Of a DNA stretch of 64,000 nt, positions 15,535-26,672 are shown in pieces. How positions within the stretch are numbered: the stretch's first letter is position 1; each line of letters starts with the position of its first letter. Both the position numbers and the translations under genes were made by a program. The stretch comes from Bacillus gaemokensis (GTDB lineage Bacteria; Bacillota; Bacilli; Bacillales; Bacillaceae_G). The stretch spans positions 31,866-95,865 of the forward strand of contig NZ_LTAQ01000070.1 of the NCBI RefSeq assembly GCF_001590835.1, in the 5' to 3' direction. The notes under the pieces were generated by a model. That model did no database searches. It had not been told where the DNA came from and worked only from the letters and a program-made list of their open reading frames with translations.

Positions 15535-16893
15535 TTATTTAATCTGAGAAGGCGTGATATGCTCTAACCATAGGATTCCATCGTATTGTTGGTTAGGAAT
15601 CATGATTTCAGCTTTATCCTTTTGCCCCCAATGCAGCCCAATAATTGGCATATACATCCAAGAGGTTTCAGGACGATTTGTCTCACCTTTTATATTTACA
15701 AATACTTGCGGATGTTGCGCAGATTTCAAAATTTCTTCGATACTATTAGCTGCATGTTTTTCATTTACAGGAAAAGGACCATCGTTATTCGAACCTAAAC
15801 TGCTCCCGCTATAAGCATATAATCCCATAGAATACATTTGATTTTTCAAGTATTTTGGCATAACATCCATCATATTTGGAAATGGAATTGGATAAGGATC
15901 TGCTTTTAACATTTTAGAGTTCTGTTTTCGTATATGATAATTATGTCCCCACACAATTATTTTTTTGTTTTTATACTGCAGTTCACTTAACCACGCTAAA
16001 TTTTGTCCCATTTGTTTGTCACGTGAGTAATATGAAAAATCCGAAAAAACTGGCTGAGGTGGGATGTATAATTTATCTTTCACTTCATTTGGAATATGTG
16101 TTTTAAGCGTATCGATTCGAATCTTGATTGATTTTTCTAGAAAATTTACATCATACGATGTTTTAGGCGCTACTTGTTGTAATTCATTCGTATGCTGTTG
16201 GATAAATTCTGTTACTTTTTCATATTTACGCAAAAGAGGGGACTGCATTGCCTGAAATTCTTCATAGGAAGAGACAGAACGGTATTTCACGATTTCTTCT
16301 TCTGCTTCTACGAGTAGTTTACCTATTTCAGGATTCAATTTGCTAATCCATTCATTTGCGAATGTTGCAAATGTAGCAGTTGAAGCATTCCACGGGATAT
16401 TTATATCGAATCCCGTTAAAATAAGAGGCGTTCCTTTTTCTTTTTGTTCTTTTATGTACTGAAATAATTCTTCCACATCTTCTGTGAACCATGTTCCATG
16501 AATAGCTTTCTTCATCGCTTGCTCAGCTGTTAAATCATCTAAATTTTGATACACGGTATTCGCTTCCGCAAATCCTGATTCAAACGCAATCACATCATAA
16601 CCCATTTCTTCATGCAAATACTTAATCATACGAACCTTTAATTGATTCATTTCTGTTGAACCATGAGTAGACTCACCTAATAAGACAATACGTTTGTCCT
16701 GTAAGGTTTGCTTTAAAAATGACAAATCATCATTAGAACTAGCGGTTGGTTCCTGTAATTTGACCGCATTTTCACTAACCCATTTCTGCCATTTTTGTTG
16801 ATCTGCAGGTAATTCCTCAGCAGATGCCATTGTTGAAAACGTTGTTAATGCAAATAAAGTAGTTACTAACCCTTTTTTCCATTTCGAAAACAC
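15535..16893 (-). CDS. Secreted erythromycin-esterase-fold hydrolase
   Basis: 452 residues, start ATG 16893 behind TAGGAGGGGTATGTGTG. Residues 1-25 are a signal peptide (MFSKWKKGLVTTLFALTTF, cleavage at ASA). The Ere-family active-site signatures follow: LLGESTHGSTEM (Glu74, His77), VIAFESGFAE (Glu105) and VWGHNYHI (about 317-324). Erythromycin esterases open the macrolide lactone, but most Bacillus members of this fold are poorly characterised and the secreted location argues against a classical cytoplasmic resistance enzyme. Single gene with terminator at its 3' end. Confidence 0.85.
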   Translation of the reverse strand: MFSKWKKGLVTTLFALTTFSTMASAEELPADQQKWQKWVSENAVKLQEPTASSNDDLSFLKQTLQDKRIVLLGESTHGSTEMNQLKVRMIKYLHEEMGYDVIAFESGFAEANTVYQNLDDLTAEQAMKKAIHGTWFTEDVEELFQYIKEQKEKGTPLILTGFDINIPWNASTATFATFANEWISKLNPEIGKLLVEAEEEIVKYRSVSSYEEFQAMQSPLLRKYEKVTEFIQQHTNELQQVAPKTSYDVNFLEKSIKIRIDTLKTHIPNEVKDKLYIPPQPVFSDFSYYSRDKQMGQNLAWLSELQYKNKKIIVWGHNYHIRKQNSKMLKADPYPIPFPNMMDVMPKYLKNQMYSMGLYAYSGSSLGSNNDGPFPVNEKHAANSIEEILKSAQHPQVFVNIKGETNRPETSWMYMPIIGLHWGQKDKAEIMIPNQQYDGILWLEHITPSQIK

Positions 16894-17988
<1,095 letters not shown>

Positions 17989-18068
17989 AAATACGAAATT
18001 TTTCAACTGAAGAAATAATTCTTATGAACCAAAATTGCTGAGCCGATACATTCTAATCATTAATATTC

Positions 18069-18116
18069 AAACAGTTCGTGTGCTAAATTATAAATTAGAC
18101 ACACGAACTGTTTTTT
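18069..18116 (+). terminator. Rho-independent terminator
   Basis: AAACAGTTCGTGTG / CACACGAACTGTTT with a 17-base AT loop and T6 run, about 80 bases after the LAGLIDADG gene. Confidence 0.85.
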
Positions 18117-18873
<757 letters not shown>

Positions 18874-19689
18874 TTAGCAACAATCCCAATTATACAGCAC
18901 ATTCGAAAAATCCAAGTTTATTAAATCCTCTTTTCTTATAAAGAAATTCGCAACTCCACAATCTCCCCACATAATTCCTAGAGAATCGTCTGTATCAATT
19001 TGCAATAATAAAATGTTATGTTCTCGATATATTTTTCCCCATTCTCGTGGATCTGTTTGTGTAAAGAACGGATAGCCACCGATTTTATGTCCTTGGCCCT
19101 CAAATTGCTCTTCATAGAGTTCGGCTAACTCAATTTCGTCTTCAGCGTCAACGACTTCTTCTAAATCGATCCTATCTTTGGAAAATGCTCCAAATCGATA
19201 ATCTCCTATTGTTACAGGCTGATAACCTGCTTCAAATGATAATTTCGCTGCTTCTGGTACAACAAAATACTCTAAATCAAGAGCATTTAAATAACTAAAA
19301 TCTGTTACAATTTGATTTTTATCTTGATTGATTTCAGCATGATAAATAATACGAAAATCTTTTTGTTTTGTTGGATGATCAAAGTCTGCTCCAACAAGAT
19401 CATCTTCTCCGCTTACAAAAAATTGTAGTAAACCCTTCGTTGGCATAGGTTCAATGTGAGGAATCTCTTCAAAATTCAACTGCGCAAGTAACATCATTGG
19501 TTTTCCAGTTGAATCCTTCGGGTGCTCATGATGAATAGGTAAATACGGATAACCACCAAATTTACTTTCAAATAGAGTTGTTTCACTTATTTCTCCTGTA
19601 ACTTTAATATAAGGCTTTGCACTTTCCTCTAAAACGTCTCTATACTGTTCTAGCTGCTTTGGTATTTGTAAATGATATGTATTTGTCAT
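18874..19689 (-). CDS. YwqG family protein (DUF1963)
   Basis: 271 residues; start ATG 19689 chosen because GGGAGGAATGGAG lies just upstream, rather than an earlier in-frame start at 19719. The DUF1963/YwqG pattern is present: LFESKFGGYPYLP near residue 40, PMMLLAQLNFEEIP, the KIGGYPFFTQTDPR segment about 210 and a LGIMWGDCGVANFFI end. The fold repeats a beta-rich unit; no enzymatic role is established. Cytoplasmic. Confidence 0.88.
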   Translation of the reverse strand: MTNTYHLQIPKQLEQYRDVLEESAKPYIKVTGEISETTLFESKFGGYPYLPIHHEHPKDSTGKPMMLLAQLNFEEIPHIEPMPTKGLLQFFVSGEDDLVGADFDHPTKQKDFRIIYHAEINQDKNQIVTDFSYLNALDLEYFVVPEAAKLSFEAGYQPVTIGDYRFGAFSKDRIDLEEVVDAEDEIELAELYEEQFEGQGHKIGGYPFFTQTDPREWGKIYREHNILLLQIDTDDSLGIMWGDCGVANFFIRKEDLINLDFSNVLYNWDCC

Positions 19690-19767
19690 TCTCCATTCCT
19701 CCCTTGCATAATAAATCAAATAAGCCTACCTCAATTATATAACAAGTGAGAGACTTGTTGAAAAATG

Positions 19768-20175
19768 CTAAAAATCCGTTTTCACTCTCATCTTTTGTGC
19801 GCTTACGGGACAAATTAAGTTATGTTCCAGAACCTTTTTATTAATAGTTCGAATTAGCTTTGTTGCTTCTTCAGGATCTGTAATCTCTTTCAGTTTTTCT
19901 TTTGAATGATCAATTTCCTTTGAAAGTTCAATCCATCTAGGTAAAACATGGTTATCTTTCAATATTTTATAAAGCTGTTTTTCAGGATTATAAGAAAGGT
20001 TTTTATCAATATTAAGTGGTTTTCCCTTGCCAGGTAAATCATCAAAAGCCCCTGATTTTTCTGCACGCTTAATGATAGAACTAATATGATCCTCGTACGT
20101 GTAAGACCAAACCTTCTCATCCTTTACTAAAATCTCTTGTTTTTTTAATGCTTTATCCAAATCTTTTTCATTCAT
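19768..20175 (-). CDS. DUF1992 (DnaJ-homologue subfamily C member 28 conserved domain) protein
   Basis: 135 residues from ATG 20175, ribosome site GGGGAGGGAGAAAT. The domain signature is the stretch SIIKRAEKSGAFDDLPGKGK followed by PLNID (about 32-56), the family's most conserved feature. Despite the name there is no J-domain. Function unknown; cytoplasmic. About 80 bases upstream of the YwqG gene on the same strand. Confidence 0.88.
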   Translation of the reverse strand: MNEKDLDKALKKQEILVKDEKVWSYTYEDHISSIIKRAEKSGAFDDLPGKGKPLNIDKNLSYNPEKQLYKILKDNHVLPRWIELSKEIDHSKEKLKEITDPEEATKLIRTINKKVLEHNLICPVSAQKMRVKTDF

Positions 20176-20195
20176 ATTTCTCCCTCCCCTTCTTT

Positions 20196-21078
20196 TTAAA
20201 ATAACGCCCTTGAATGATTTAACGCTAATATCCCCTCAGCAAACTGTTCACGCCACCAGATTTCGTCATGACCGCCTTGAAACTCACTATAGGTAATTTG
20301 ATATTCTTTTTCTCTCAATGTCTTATACAGGCTTCTATTAGCTTGAAGCTCTTCTATTAAAAATGCGTTCATATTATCATTATAAGTAAGCTCATGTAAT
20401 CGATCTATTTGATCAATTCCAACAACAATACATGAAGGGATTTCTTGTTTATGTATGAAATGATCAAGTGTTATCGGTGCTGAAAGGTTTTGTATAAATG
20501 CATTTCCATCAAATGCTATAAGAAGGTCTTGAGGGCTAGAAGTGTGAGAATAATCATGAGGTGTGTAAATATATAGATTTCGTGTATTGCCTAAAACGGA
20601 ACTGTAAAAAGAATATGTTTCAACTTTCCCTTGAGGATTATAATTTTTAGGGAAACTTTTATCGTACTCCATTTCCATTCCTAGTTCTAAAACAGCTGCT
20701 CTATCTGTTCCCTCTCCGAAAATTTTACTGTTAAATGAATCTACCTGATACTGTTCACTACGCGCTACCCAATCATGTTCAAAATGATCATTAACTGAAA
20801 AGTGATAGGTAGAAATGAATTTTTCATTCGTTCTAAATGTTTTATAAATTTGTATCTAAAAGCTTTTCTAAGTAATTGGAATTAAGGTCCCAACCAGGAT
20901 AACTACCAAATACATAAACATTTTCTGTATCCTTATCTCCTAGCCATATGTACGTTATAAGGCGATATTGCTCATTCATTGGACAAATCTCTATAAGTGG
21001 TGTATGTAAAGCTTGTTTATTTCCATTGTTTAATTGATCTGCAAGTTCTGCTATCTTAGGACTTATAATTGACTTCAT
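20196..21078 (-). pseudogene. Enterochelin-esterase-like (Fes/YieL type) gene with frameshift and lost nucleophile
   Basis: ATG 21078 (AGGAGGGAAGAG upstream) begins MKSIISPKIAELADQLNNGN and an early-set-like domain (YRLITYIWLGDKDTENVYVFG). The frame stops after LDTNL at 20842, but resumes one base later as YKTFRTNEKFISTYHFSVND through to the esterase part. That part keeps LLIAFDGNAF and the catalytic histidine in GGHDEIWWREQFAEG, yet FLIEEL joins directly to QANRSLYKTLR: the G-x-S-x-G nucleophile segment is deleted in frame. Both lesions would inactivate it. Intact homologues hydrolyse ferric catecholate siderophores such as bacillibactin. Confidence 0.8.
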
Positions 21079-21174
21079 CCCTCTTCCCTCCTTTATACTA
21101 TTCTATAGGTACTTCTTGTTTTACAAATAAATTCCTATATAAATATGGTAATAAACTTGTATATTTTATGAACA

Positions 21175-21208
21175 AAAAACACACAAACGATTCTAGTCTG
21201 TGTGTTTT
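21175..21208 (-). terminator. Terminator of the YxiJ-like gene
   Basis: On the minus strand AAACACACA / TGTGTGTTT with a 15-base loop and a T run, five bases after the stop at 21214. Confidence 0.8.
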
Positions 21209-21213
21209 CATTC

Positions 21214-21585
21214 TTATTCAGTAAGATAATAAAGTAATAACTTACGTGCTCTTTCATAATACATATAGTCTCTATAGAATATTGGATAATGTTCAATATA
21301 TTTCTCTAAAAAACGAAATTGTTTAAAACGGTCAAAAAATGATATACGAAGCGATTTTATTTGCTCAAATGGGATTTTCTCTACATTTCCATGTAACACA
21401 TAACTTAATGTTCCCGCAATATTCATCCAATATAGATCCAAGTCAGCATTCATACAATCATCCTCAGAAAACATCTTCTTAAAATCATAATACATTTGAC
21501 GTGTGTCCTCATACGGAAATGGCTGATATAAAAGATTATGTAGTTTCTGTAACTCGTTAAATATCACCTTTTTTCCTAGTATCAA
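21214..21585 (-). CDS. YxiJ-like hypothetical protein
   Basis: 123 residues from ATG 21585. Visible features: FPYEDTRQMYYDFKKMF near the N-terminus, MNIAGTLSYVLHGN in the middle and a Tyr/Arg-rich C-terminus. These resemble the YxiJ family, small soluble proteins associated in Bacillus with polymorphic-toxin immunity loci, but no toxin gene is next to it here. No signal peptide or membrane segment. The family assignment is tentative. Confidence 0.55.
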   Translation of the reverse strand: MILGKKVIFNELQKLHNLLYQPFPYEDTRQMYYDFKKMFSEDDCMNADLDLYWMNIAGTLSYVLHGNVEKIPFEQIKSLRISFFDRFKQFRFLEKYIEHYPIFYRDYMYYERARKLLLYYLTE

Positions 21586-21608
21586 TCAATCATTCACCTC
21601 TCTATTTC

Positions 21609-22460
21609 TTATTTCTCTATCCATTCTAACAATCTTTCATATTGATTTTTTGCATCGTTATACCCAAGACTATATAGATTTATAAGCTTTTCTTGATTCC
21701 TCTCAATTCCACTTACAGGAAGCTGCATGCTTGGTTGAATGATATAGAAATTTCCTTTTTGTTCACTAGAATTCATATACGAAACAGTTTCATTATAAAA
21801 GCGATAATGCTCTACTAAAAGTTTAGAGATTTTTGGGTATCGTCTATATAAAAATTTAGCCATTGAAGAAAACTTATTCCGTTGTTTTTCATACCCTTCA
21901 GGTTTAGTCATAATAACAACATTCTTTTGATATCCGTCTTTTTGTGCCTTACGAACAGGAATAGGATCAATGATTCCTCCGTCTAGTAGTTTTTTACCAT
22001 CATAGTCTACAGCAGGCGCAATAAATGGTACAGAACTCGATGCACGAATAATTTTTAATATATCATCCCCATGCTCCTGTTTCGTATAATACACTGCTTG
22101 TCCTGATTCACAATCAGTTGTCCCAATAACAAACTGCTCATTTGTATGAAGAAAGGTTTGAAAATCAAAGGGGACAATCTTATTCGGTACTTCATCAAAC
22201 AGAAAATCCATGCCAAACAATTCTCGTTTTTGTATGAAGTTTCGATATGATATGTACCGAGGGTCTGACACTAATTCTGTATTTACTTTTTTATTTCTCC
22301 CTTTTTGACGAGATAAGTACGTCGCACCCATACACGCTCCTGCTGAAACTCCAACTACATACGGGAAGAATACATCATTCTCCATAAAGTATTCGAGTAC
22401 TCCTGCTGTATATAATCCTTTCATTCCTCCGCCTTCTAATACTAAACCGATATTTTTCAT
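21609..22460 (-). CDS. Patatin-like phospholipase (YjjU/RssA type)
   Basis: 283 residues from ATG 22460. Patatin features in order: oxyanion loop LEGGGMKGLYTAGVLEYF (about 8-25), nucleophile elbow GVSAGACMG (Ser about 40) and catalytic Asp in DGGIIDPIPV (about 156). The family hydrolyses acyl esters of phospholipids through a Ser-Asp dyad. The C-terminal 100 residues resemble the extra domain of YjjU-like proteins. Cytoplasmic. The small YxiJ-like gene follows it after about 20 bases. Confidence 0.9.
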   Translation of the reverse strand: MKNIGLVLEGGGMKGLYTAGVLEYFMENDVFFPYVVGVSAGACMGATYLSRQKGRNKKVNTELVSDPRYISYRNFIQKRELFGMDFLFDEVPNKIVPFDFQTFLHTNEQFVIGTTDCESGQAVYYTKQEHGDDILKIIRASSSVPFIAPAVDYDGKKLLDGGIIDPIPVRKAQKDGYQKNVVIMTKPEGYEKQRNKFSSMAKFLYRRYPKISKLLVEHYRFYNETVSYMNSSEQKGNFYIIQPSMQLPVSGIERNQEKLINLYSLGYNDAKNQYERLLEWIEK

Positions 22461-22639
22461 CTGTGCTCCCTCTGCTTTTGTTTCTTACTTTTATTTTAGC
22501 ACAAGATTTTATGATGAAGTGCTAAAAAGTTCTTTGCAATTATAGCAAAAAGCTCTTGAAATAATGTAAGAATCTCTATCTCCTTAACGTGATACAATAT
22601 AAGAAACTCATTCCACAAATGATAAAGGAGGAATTTCAT

Positions 22640-23017
22640 ATGAGTTTATTTAGCGGTATTTTAGGAAATGCATCTGATACGAATACAGATAGTGTAGAAC
22701 GTGATTTGCAAAAGATTATGTTAGATGATGAACAAGTCGAACATGCATATAAATTAATTCGAGATTTAATTGTATTTACAAATCGTCGAATGATTTTAGT
22801 TGATAAACAAGGGGTGACTGGTAAGAAAACAGAATACCACTCTATTCCATATAAAAGCATTACACAATTCAGTATTGAAACAGCAGGTCATTTTGATTTA
22901 GATGCTGAACTTAAAATTTGGATTTCTAGTACGCATGAACCAATTACGAAAGAATTTAAAGGTGACGATAGTATTTTAGGGATTCAAAAAGCATTGGCAA
23001 AACATACAACTAAATAA
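22640..23017 (+). CDS. Bacterial PH-domain protein (bPH_1)
   Basis: 125 residues; ATG 22640 chosen for AAAGGAGGAATTTCAT. A longer in-frame reading upstream has no ribosome site. Nearly the whole protein is one PH-like domain: RDLIVFTNRRMILVDKQG (about 49-66), the YHSIPYKSITQFSIET strand pair, and a C-terminal helix. bPH_1 proteins are soluble oligomers of unknown role. Single gene with terminator. Confidence 0.9.
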   Translation: MSLFSGILGNASDTNTDSVERDLQKIMLDDEQVEHAYKLIRDLIVFTNRRMILVDKQGVTGKKTEYHSIPYKSITQFSIETAGHFDLDAELKIWISSTHEPITKEFKGDDSILGIQKALAKHTTK

Positions 23018-23100
23018 CAAATTTTTGTATTTTTATACAAATCCCAAATTACTAACCCGAGTTTTTTGGAAGAAAATACACTTAATTCTTTTAAATATAC

Positions 23101-23147
23101 AAAAAGATAGATTATATAAATTTATTTTATATAATCTATCTTTTTGT
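23101..23147. terminator. Bidirectional terminator
   Basis: AAAAAGATAGATTATATAAA / TTTATATAATCTATCTTTTT: a 20-bp stem around TTTATTT, between the convergent PH-domain and bstA genes. Confidence 0.9.
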
Positions 23148-23236
23148 TGTTAGTACTATAAAATTAAACTTTTAATTATTTGGATTTACAATTGCTAATT
23201 ATTCTTACCTTTAAACATTTTATTCTCCTTTCCTTT

Positions 23237-23758
23237 TTACCAACCTAATCGTTTACGTAAAGAAGTAATATGTGCTGTATGATGACGGCCATGCCATGAA
23301 TATAATCCGATTGCCACCCCAAGTTTTGTCTCACCTGATTCCGGGTGATTAAACGTTTTTTCAAAGTCTGCAGTTTCTAAAGAACTTAATAAATTTACCC
23401 ACCTCTTATGTAAAGCTTCTAATAGCACTAGAGAAACATCTACTGGTAACTTCGAATCTGGAAGCTCTGCCCATTTCTCTTCTTTATAAGGTTTAATAGT
23501 TGGATTGTTTTCTGTTAATGCTAATTTAAAACGAATGTAACTATTCATATGACTATCTACAACATGATGAACAACTTGCCGTACTGTCCAGCCGTTAGTC
23601 CGGTATGGCGTATCTAGCTGCTCTTTATCTAAATCTTTTATTGCTTTCGTTAGTTCGATAGGCAGTTTTGCAATATCTTGTATCCACTTTTCTATTGTGT
23701 CATGTGTAATATTTTCTCCATAAGTAAATTGACCAATTGGATAACGTAAATCTGTCAT
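23237..23758 (-). CDS. bstA: YfiT/BstA bacillithiol transferase (DinB superfamily)
   Basis: 173 residues, start ATG 23758. DinB-type four-helix bundle with a His-rich metal site: VVHHVVDSH (His about 64-69) and [12 protein letters not shown] (about 153-164), as in B. subtilis YfiT, a metal-dependent S-transferase using bacillithiol. The opening DLRYPIGQF is characteristic. It conjugates the thiol to electrophiles for detoxification. A 7-codon frame (MFKGKNN) with its own AGGAG lies just after the stop. The B. cereus group has several DinB paralogues, so exact orthology is likely rather than proven. Confidence 0.85.
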   Translation of the reverse strand: MTDLRYPIGQFTYGENITHDTIEKWIQDIAKLPIELTKAIKDLDKEQLDTPYRTNGWTVRQVVHHVVDSHMNSYIRFKLALTENNPTIKPYKEEKWAELPDSKLPVDVSLVLLEALHKRWVNLLSSLETADFEKTFNHPESGETKLGVAIGLYSWHGRHHTAHITSLRKRLGW

Positions 23759-23794
23759 TATATTGTTCCCCTTTTGTTTTGAAGTTTCTTTGTA

Positions 23795-24289
23795 TCACAT
23801 GTTATTCTGCTTCCAAATGTAATGTATGAAGTCTGTTTTTTGATCAAGTGGAACACGTGAAAATCCCGTTTTTTCTAACACTTTTTGTGAAGCCAAATTA
23901 TCCTTTGTTGTTTTTGCATAAATTTCATTAATTTGATGTTTTTTTGCTTGACCTAGAAGTAGTTTTACTGCCTGAACTGCAATTCCTTTTCTAATAAACT
24001 CTTCTCCTACACGATAACCTAGATAACCTAATTGCTGCTCTTTTTCTATATCTACTAAATTTATTCTCCCTACAATTCTATTTTTTAAATTCCGTATAAG
24101 ATAAAAGTACGAGGTTCCTTCCTCTTGTTCTTTCAATAGTTCATCGTGTTTACGCTGGAAAACCTCATACACATAGTAATCTTCTCCGCGACTAGGTACC
24201 GTTTTTTCAAAAAATTCTCTGTTATAACACTCAAAAACAAACAATTCTTCTGCATCTTGCTTCTTTAATTTTTCTATGTATATCTCCAT
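23795..24289 (-). CDS. GNAT acetyltransferase (RimJ/RimL type)
   Basis: 164 residues from ATG 24289. RimL-like layout: N-terminal EIYIEKLKKQDAEELFVFEC, central IVGRINLVDIEK, LGYRVGEEFIRKGIAVQAVK with the acetyl-CoA loop, and C-terminal NLASQKVLEKTGFSRV. The target could be a small molecule or a protein N-terminus. It starts about 65 bases after the FAD oxidoreductase stop and bstA begins 36 bases downstream, so the three may be co-transcribed. Confidence 0.85.
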   Translation of the reverse strand: MEIYIEKLKKQDAEELFVFECYNREFFEKTVPSRGEDYYVYEVFQRKHDELLKEQEEGTSYFYLIRNLKNRIVGRINLVDIEKEQQLGYLGYRVGEEFIRKGIAVQAVKLLLGQAKKHQINEIYAKTTKDNLASQKVLEKTGFSRVPLDQKTDFIHYIWKQNNM

Positions 24290-24354
24290 TCATCACTCAG
24301 CCCTTTTTCAAATCAATTAACTTCTATATATTCGTTATTGAATAGTAAATCCCT

Positions 24355-25677
24355 CTATTTCCGCCGACTCCTAAGCATAGCAAACCATACTTTTGGATGA
24401 AAAAGATGTAGTGGACTACGAATCAGGTTCATCACCCTAACCAACCGAATGTAAATTTCTGGATCACTTGCGGAAAGTTGATATATTTTTTTCGTATACC
24501 ATTGCTGGAATGGTTGTATAAACGGTTTATTTCCTTTTATCTCAGGATGGCGAAATGCCTCTGTTGTAACCATTTCCCACGGCGTTGCAATAATCTTGGA
24601 AATACGCTTATAAAAGTCTCGAGTAAAATCATTTTTTAACGATTTTCTTTGCTTTAAACTCAATTGTAGCGCGACAGCTTCCATAGCAGCGACAGACATC
24701 CCTTGTCCAAAAACAGGATCAAAGCGACAGTGAGCATCTCCAATTACTAAGAACCCTTCTGGTATATGTTTCACTAAATCAAATCGGCGACGTACTTGGT
24801 ATGGAATCTTATGTATTTTTATATCTGTAATAGGTTCCGCTTGTTCAAGAAAACGAATTACATCTGGGGCAGGTAACTTATGAGCAAATGCAAGAAATTC
24901 TTCATCCGTTTGTGGCGCTGGTTCATTGGCATATCCACTAAAAGTTACAAAATAACGATCGTCTTCAATCGTTTGAATAAGAGCACCATAAGGATTTTCA
25001 GGAAAGCTCGGAGAAATAAGCAAATTACACCAGTCCAGACGTTCTTGCTGTTTCAGACGAAATAATCGAGTGGCGTAGAACAATTGAATCCACACCTTTT
25101 CTTCTTTCACTTTTATACCATATGTTTGTAACCAATCTATATTTTTTGAACCAAATCCACTTGCATCTACAACTATCTCTGCATGAAGTTCTTCTTTCAC
25201 TCCTGTTTTCAAACAACGTACTTTTACTCCAGTGATTTTGTTATGTTGCTGATCTATGAATAATTGTTCAACCATTGTTTCATATTTCGTTATAATATTA
25301 GACACCTGACTCATTCGTCTTTGTATATGCCACTCGAGCATGGGACGACTTTGTTGAACAGAATTCAACTCCCCAACAAATGGTTGTTTCCATAAGCCAA
25401 AATGATGCCATTTCAAATCTCCAGTAAAATTATTTACAATACCACCATCTTCTTTAAGCTGAGTCATAATCGCAGGGAATAACTTTTCAATTGCCTCTTC
25501 ACCACCTTTTAATAACACATGGGGATGATGACTTTGAGGTGCTCTTTTTCGAGGGCCTTTTTCATTCCACTCTTCGCCTGCTTCTAAAATGATTACTTCT
25601 TGAAAGAAATCAGATAAAACTTTTGCTGCTAGTTTCCCAGCGATACTTCCACCAATGACTATTGCTTTCTCCAACAT
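24355..25677 (-). CDS. FAD-dependent oxidoreductase (flavin hydroxylase/halogenase-like)
   Basis: 440 residues from ATG 25677. N-terminal Rossmann motif VIGGSIAGKLAAKVLSDFF (G-x-x-x-G variant) with FAD-ribose acid ILEAGE, and the second FAD motif GDAHCRFDPVFGQGMSVAAM (about 288-307), as in PHBH-type and geranylgeranyl-reductase-like enzymes. The C-terminal 100 residues contain a membrane-proximal basic region (HPKVWFAMLRSRRK). Substrate unknown; no partner gene identifies a pathway. Cytoplasmic. Confidence 0.85.
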   Translation of the reverse strand: MLEKAIVIGGSIAGKLAAKVLSDFFQEVIILEAGEEWNEKGPRKRAPQSHHPHVLLKGGEEAIEKLFPAIMTQLKEDGGIVNNFTGDLKWHHFGLWKQPFVGELNSVQQSRPMLEWHIQRRMSQVSNIITKYETMVEQLFIDQQHNKITGVKVRCLKTGVKEELHAEIVVDASGFGSKNIDWLQTYGIKVKEEKVWIQLFYATRLFRLKQQERLDWCNLLISPSFPENPYGALIQTIEDDRYFVTFSGYANEPAPQTDEEFLAFAHKLPAPDVIRFLEQAEPITDIKIHKIPYQVRRRFDLVKHIPEGFLVIGDAHCRFDPVFGQGMSVAAMEAVALQLSLKQRKSLKNDFTRDFYKRISKIIATPWEMVTTEAFRHPEIKGNKPFIQPFQQWYTKKIYQLSASDPEIYIRLVRVMNLIRSPLHLFHPKVWFAMLRSRRK

Positions 25678-25745
25678 GTTTCTACCTCCTACTAATATGG
25701 CACCTTATTCTGCATTTCCCTAACATTTTAATAAAAGCATAAAAT

Positions 25746-25784
25746 AAAAAATCCTGCTATAAAATTATAGAACAGGCTTTTTTT
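25746..25784 (-). terminator. Terminator downstream of uppP
   Basis: On the minus strand AAAAAAAGCCTGTTCTATA / TATAGCAGGATTTTTT with one mismatch, followed by a T run; it sits nine bases beyond the small ORF that follows uppP. Confidence 0.75.
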
Positions 25785-25792
25785 ATCAACAT

Positions 25793-25879
25793 TTATTCAT
25801 CTTTTCTCTCTATCACAAGTACTATATGGGTGAATAATCCACTGTGAAATACTCCTCCCGCTTGGTTATATGATTTCAA
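25793..25879 (-). CDS. 28-residue peptide downstream of uppP
   Basis: TTG 25879 lies behind GAGGAGGTAGAAAAC, a strong ribosome site that begins at the uppP stop codon. The product is MKSYNQAGGVFHSGLFTHIV then LVIERKDE. Location between uppP and its terminator suggests co-transcription. No family recognised. Confidence 0.42.
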   Translation of the reverse strand: MKSYNQAGGVFHSGLFTHIVLVIERKDE

Positions 25880-25892
25880 GTTTTCTACCTCC

Positions 25893-26672
25893 TCAAAATA
25901 TACCCGTGAACTGTAAAGTTAAAATTAGCAACCCTAAAGCCCAAACATAATACGCGAATACTTTAAGAGAATGGCTTTTTAAATACTGAATCATCCAAGA
26001 TACTGCAATGTATCCAAAAAACGCTGCAGATAAAGTACCTACGATTAAAGATGTACTTGAAATTGCTTCAGCTTTTCCTTGGAAAACATCTACAAACTGC
26101 AAGATAATCGCTCCGACAATTGCAGGTGTTGATAACAAAAATGAAAAATACGCAGCCGTTTCACGATCTAATTTTCTCCATAGTGCCGCCACAATCGTCA
26201 TTCCAGAACGAGAAATTGCTGGAAAAATAGCAACCGCTTGAAATGAACCAATGATGAGAGCATCTTGATATGTAATATCGTCCATTTTCTTTCGTCCGTT
26301 TTTTTGTTTCTCTGCCATATATAAAAACAAACCTGTCACTAAGAACTCCCAGCCAATCGTTATACCAGTCTTCGAAATATCTTCAAAAAAATCTTTAAAT
26401 AATAGGCCAATAATGACTGCTGGAATCGTTCCAATGATAAGTAAAAACGTAAGTTTGGAAAATGGATTTTTAATTAAATAAATAAACTCTTTCCTGTAGT
26501 AAACAAATACAGCAAGTAACGTTCCGATATGAAGCATCGTATCTAAAAAAAGGCCTGCTTCATCTAAACTAAAAAGATGTCTCCCTAAATATAGATGCCC
26601 CGTACTACTTATAGGTAAAAATTCCGTTAGTCCTTGAATAATTCCTAATATAAAGGCTTCTAACCAGTTCAT
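25893..26672 (-). CDS. uppP: Undecaprenyl-diphosphatase UppP (BacA family)
   Basis: 259 residues from ATG 26672 behind AAAGGAGATCATC. Both family signatures are present: GLTEFLPISSTGHLYLG (about 15-31, catalytic Glu and Ser-Ser-Thr) and IFPAISRSGMTIVAALW (about 153-169). About seven membrane helices. It removes a phosphate from undecaprenyl pyrophosphate to recycle the lipid carrier for peptidoglycan and other wall polymers; extra copies can give bacitracin resistance. The group carries several uppP paralogues. A PAP2-type enzyme able to do the same reaction lies at 42.4 kb. Confidence 0.95.
   Translation of the reverse strand: MNWLEAFILGIIQGLTEFLPISSTGHLYLGRHLFSLDEAGLFLDTMLHIGTLLAVFVYYRKEFIYLIKNPFSKLTFLLIIGTIPAVIIGLLFKDFFEDISKTGITIGWEFLVTGLFLYMAEKQKNGRKKMDDITYQDALIIGSFQAVAIFPAISRSGMTIVAALWRKLDRETAAYFSFLLSTPAIVGAIILQFVDVFQGKAEAISSTSLIVGTLSAAFFGYIAVSWMIQYLKSHSLKVFAYYVWALGLLILTLQFTGIF

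Noticed and set aside
15535-16893. Calling this a macrolide-resistance gene
   Set aside because: The fold and active-site residues fit, but it is secreted and such Bacillus homologues are not shown to hydrolyse erythromycin.
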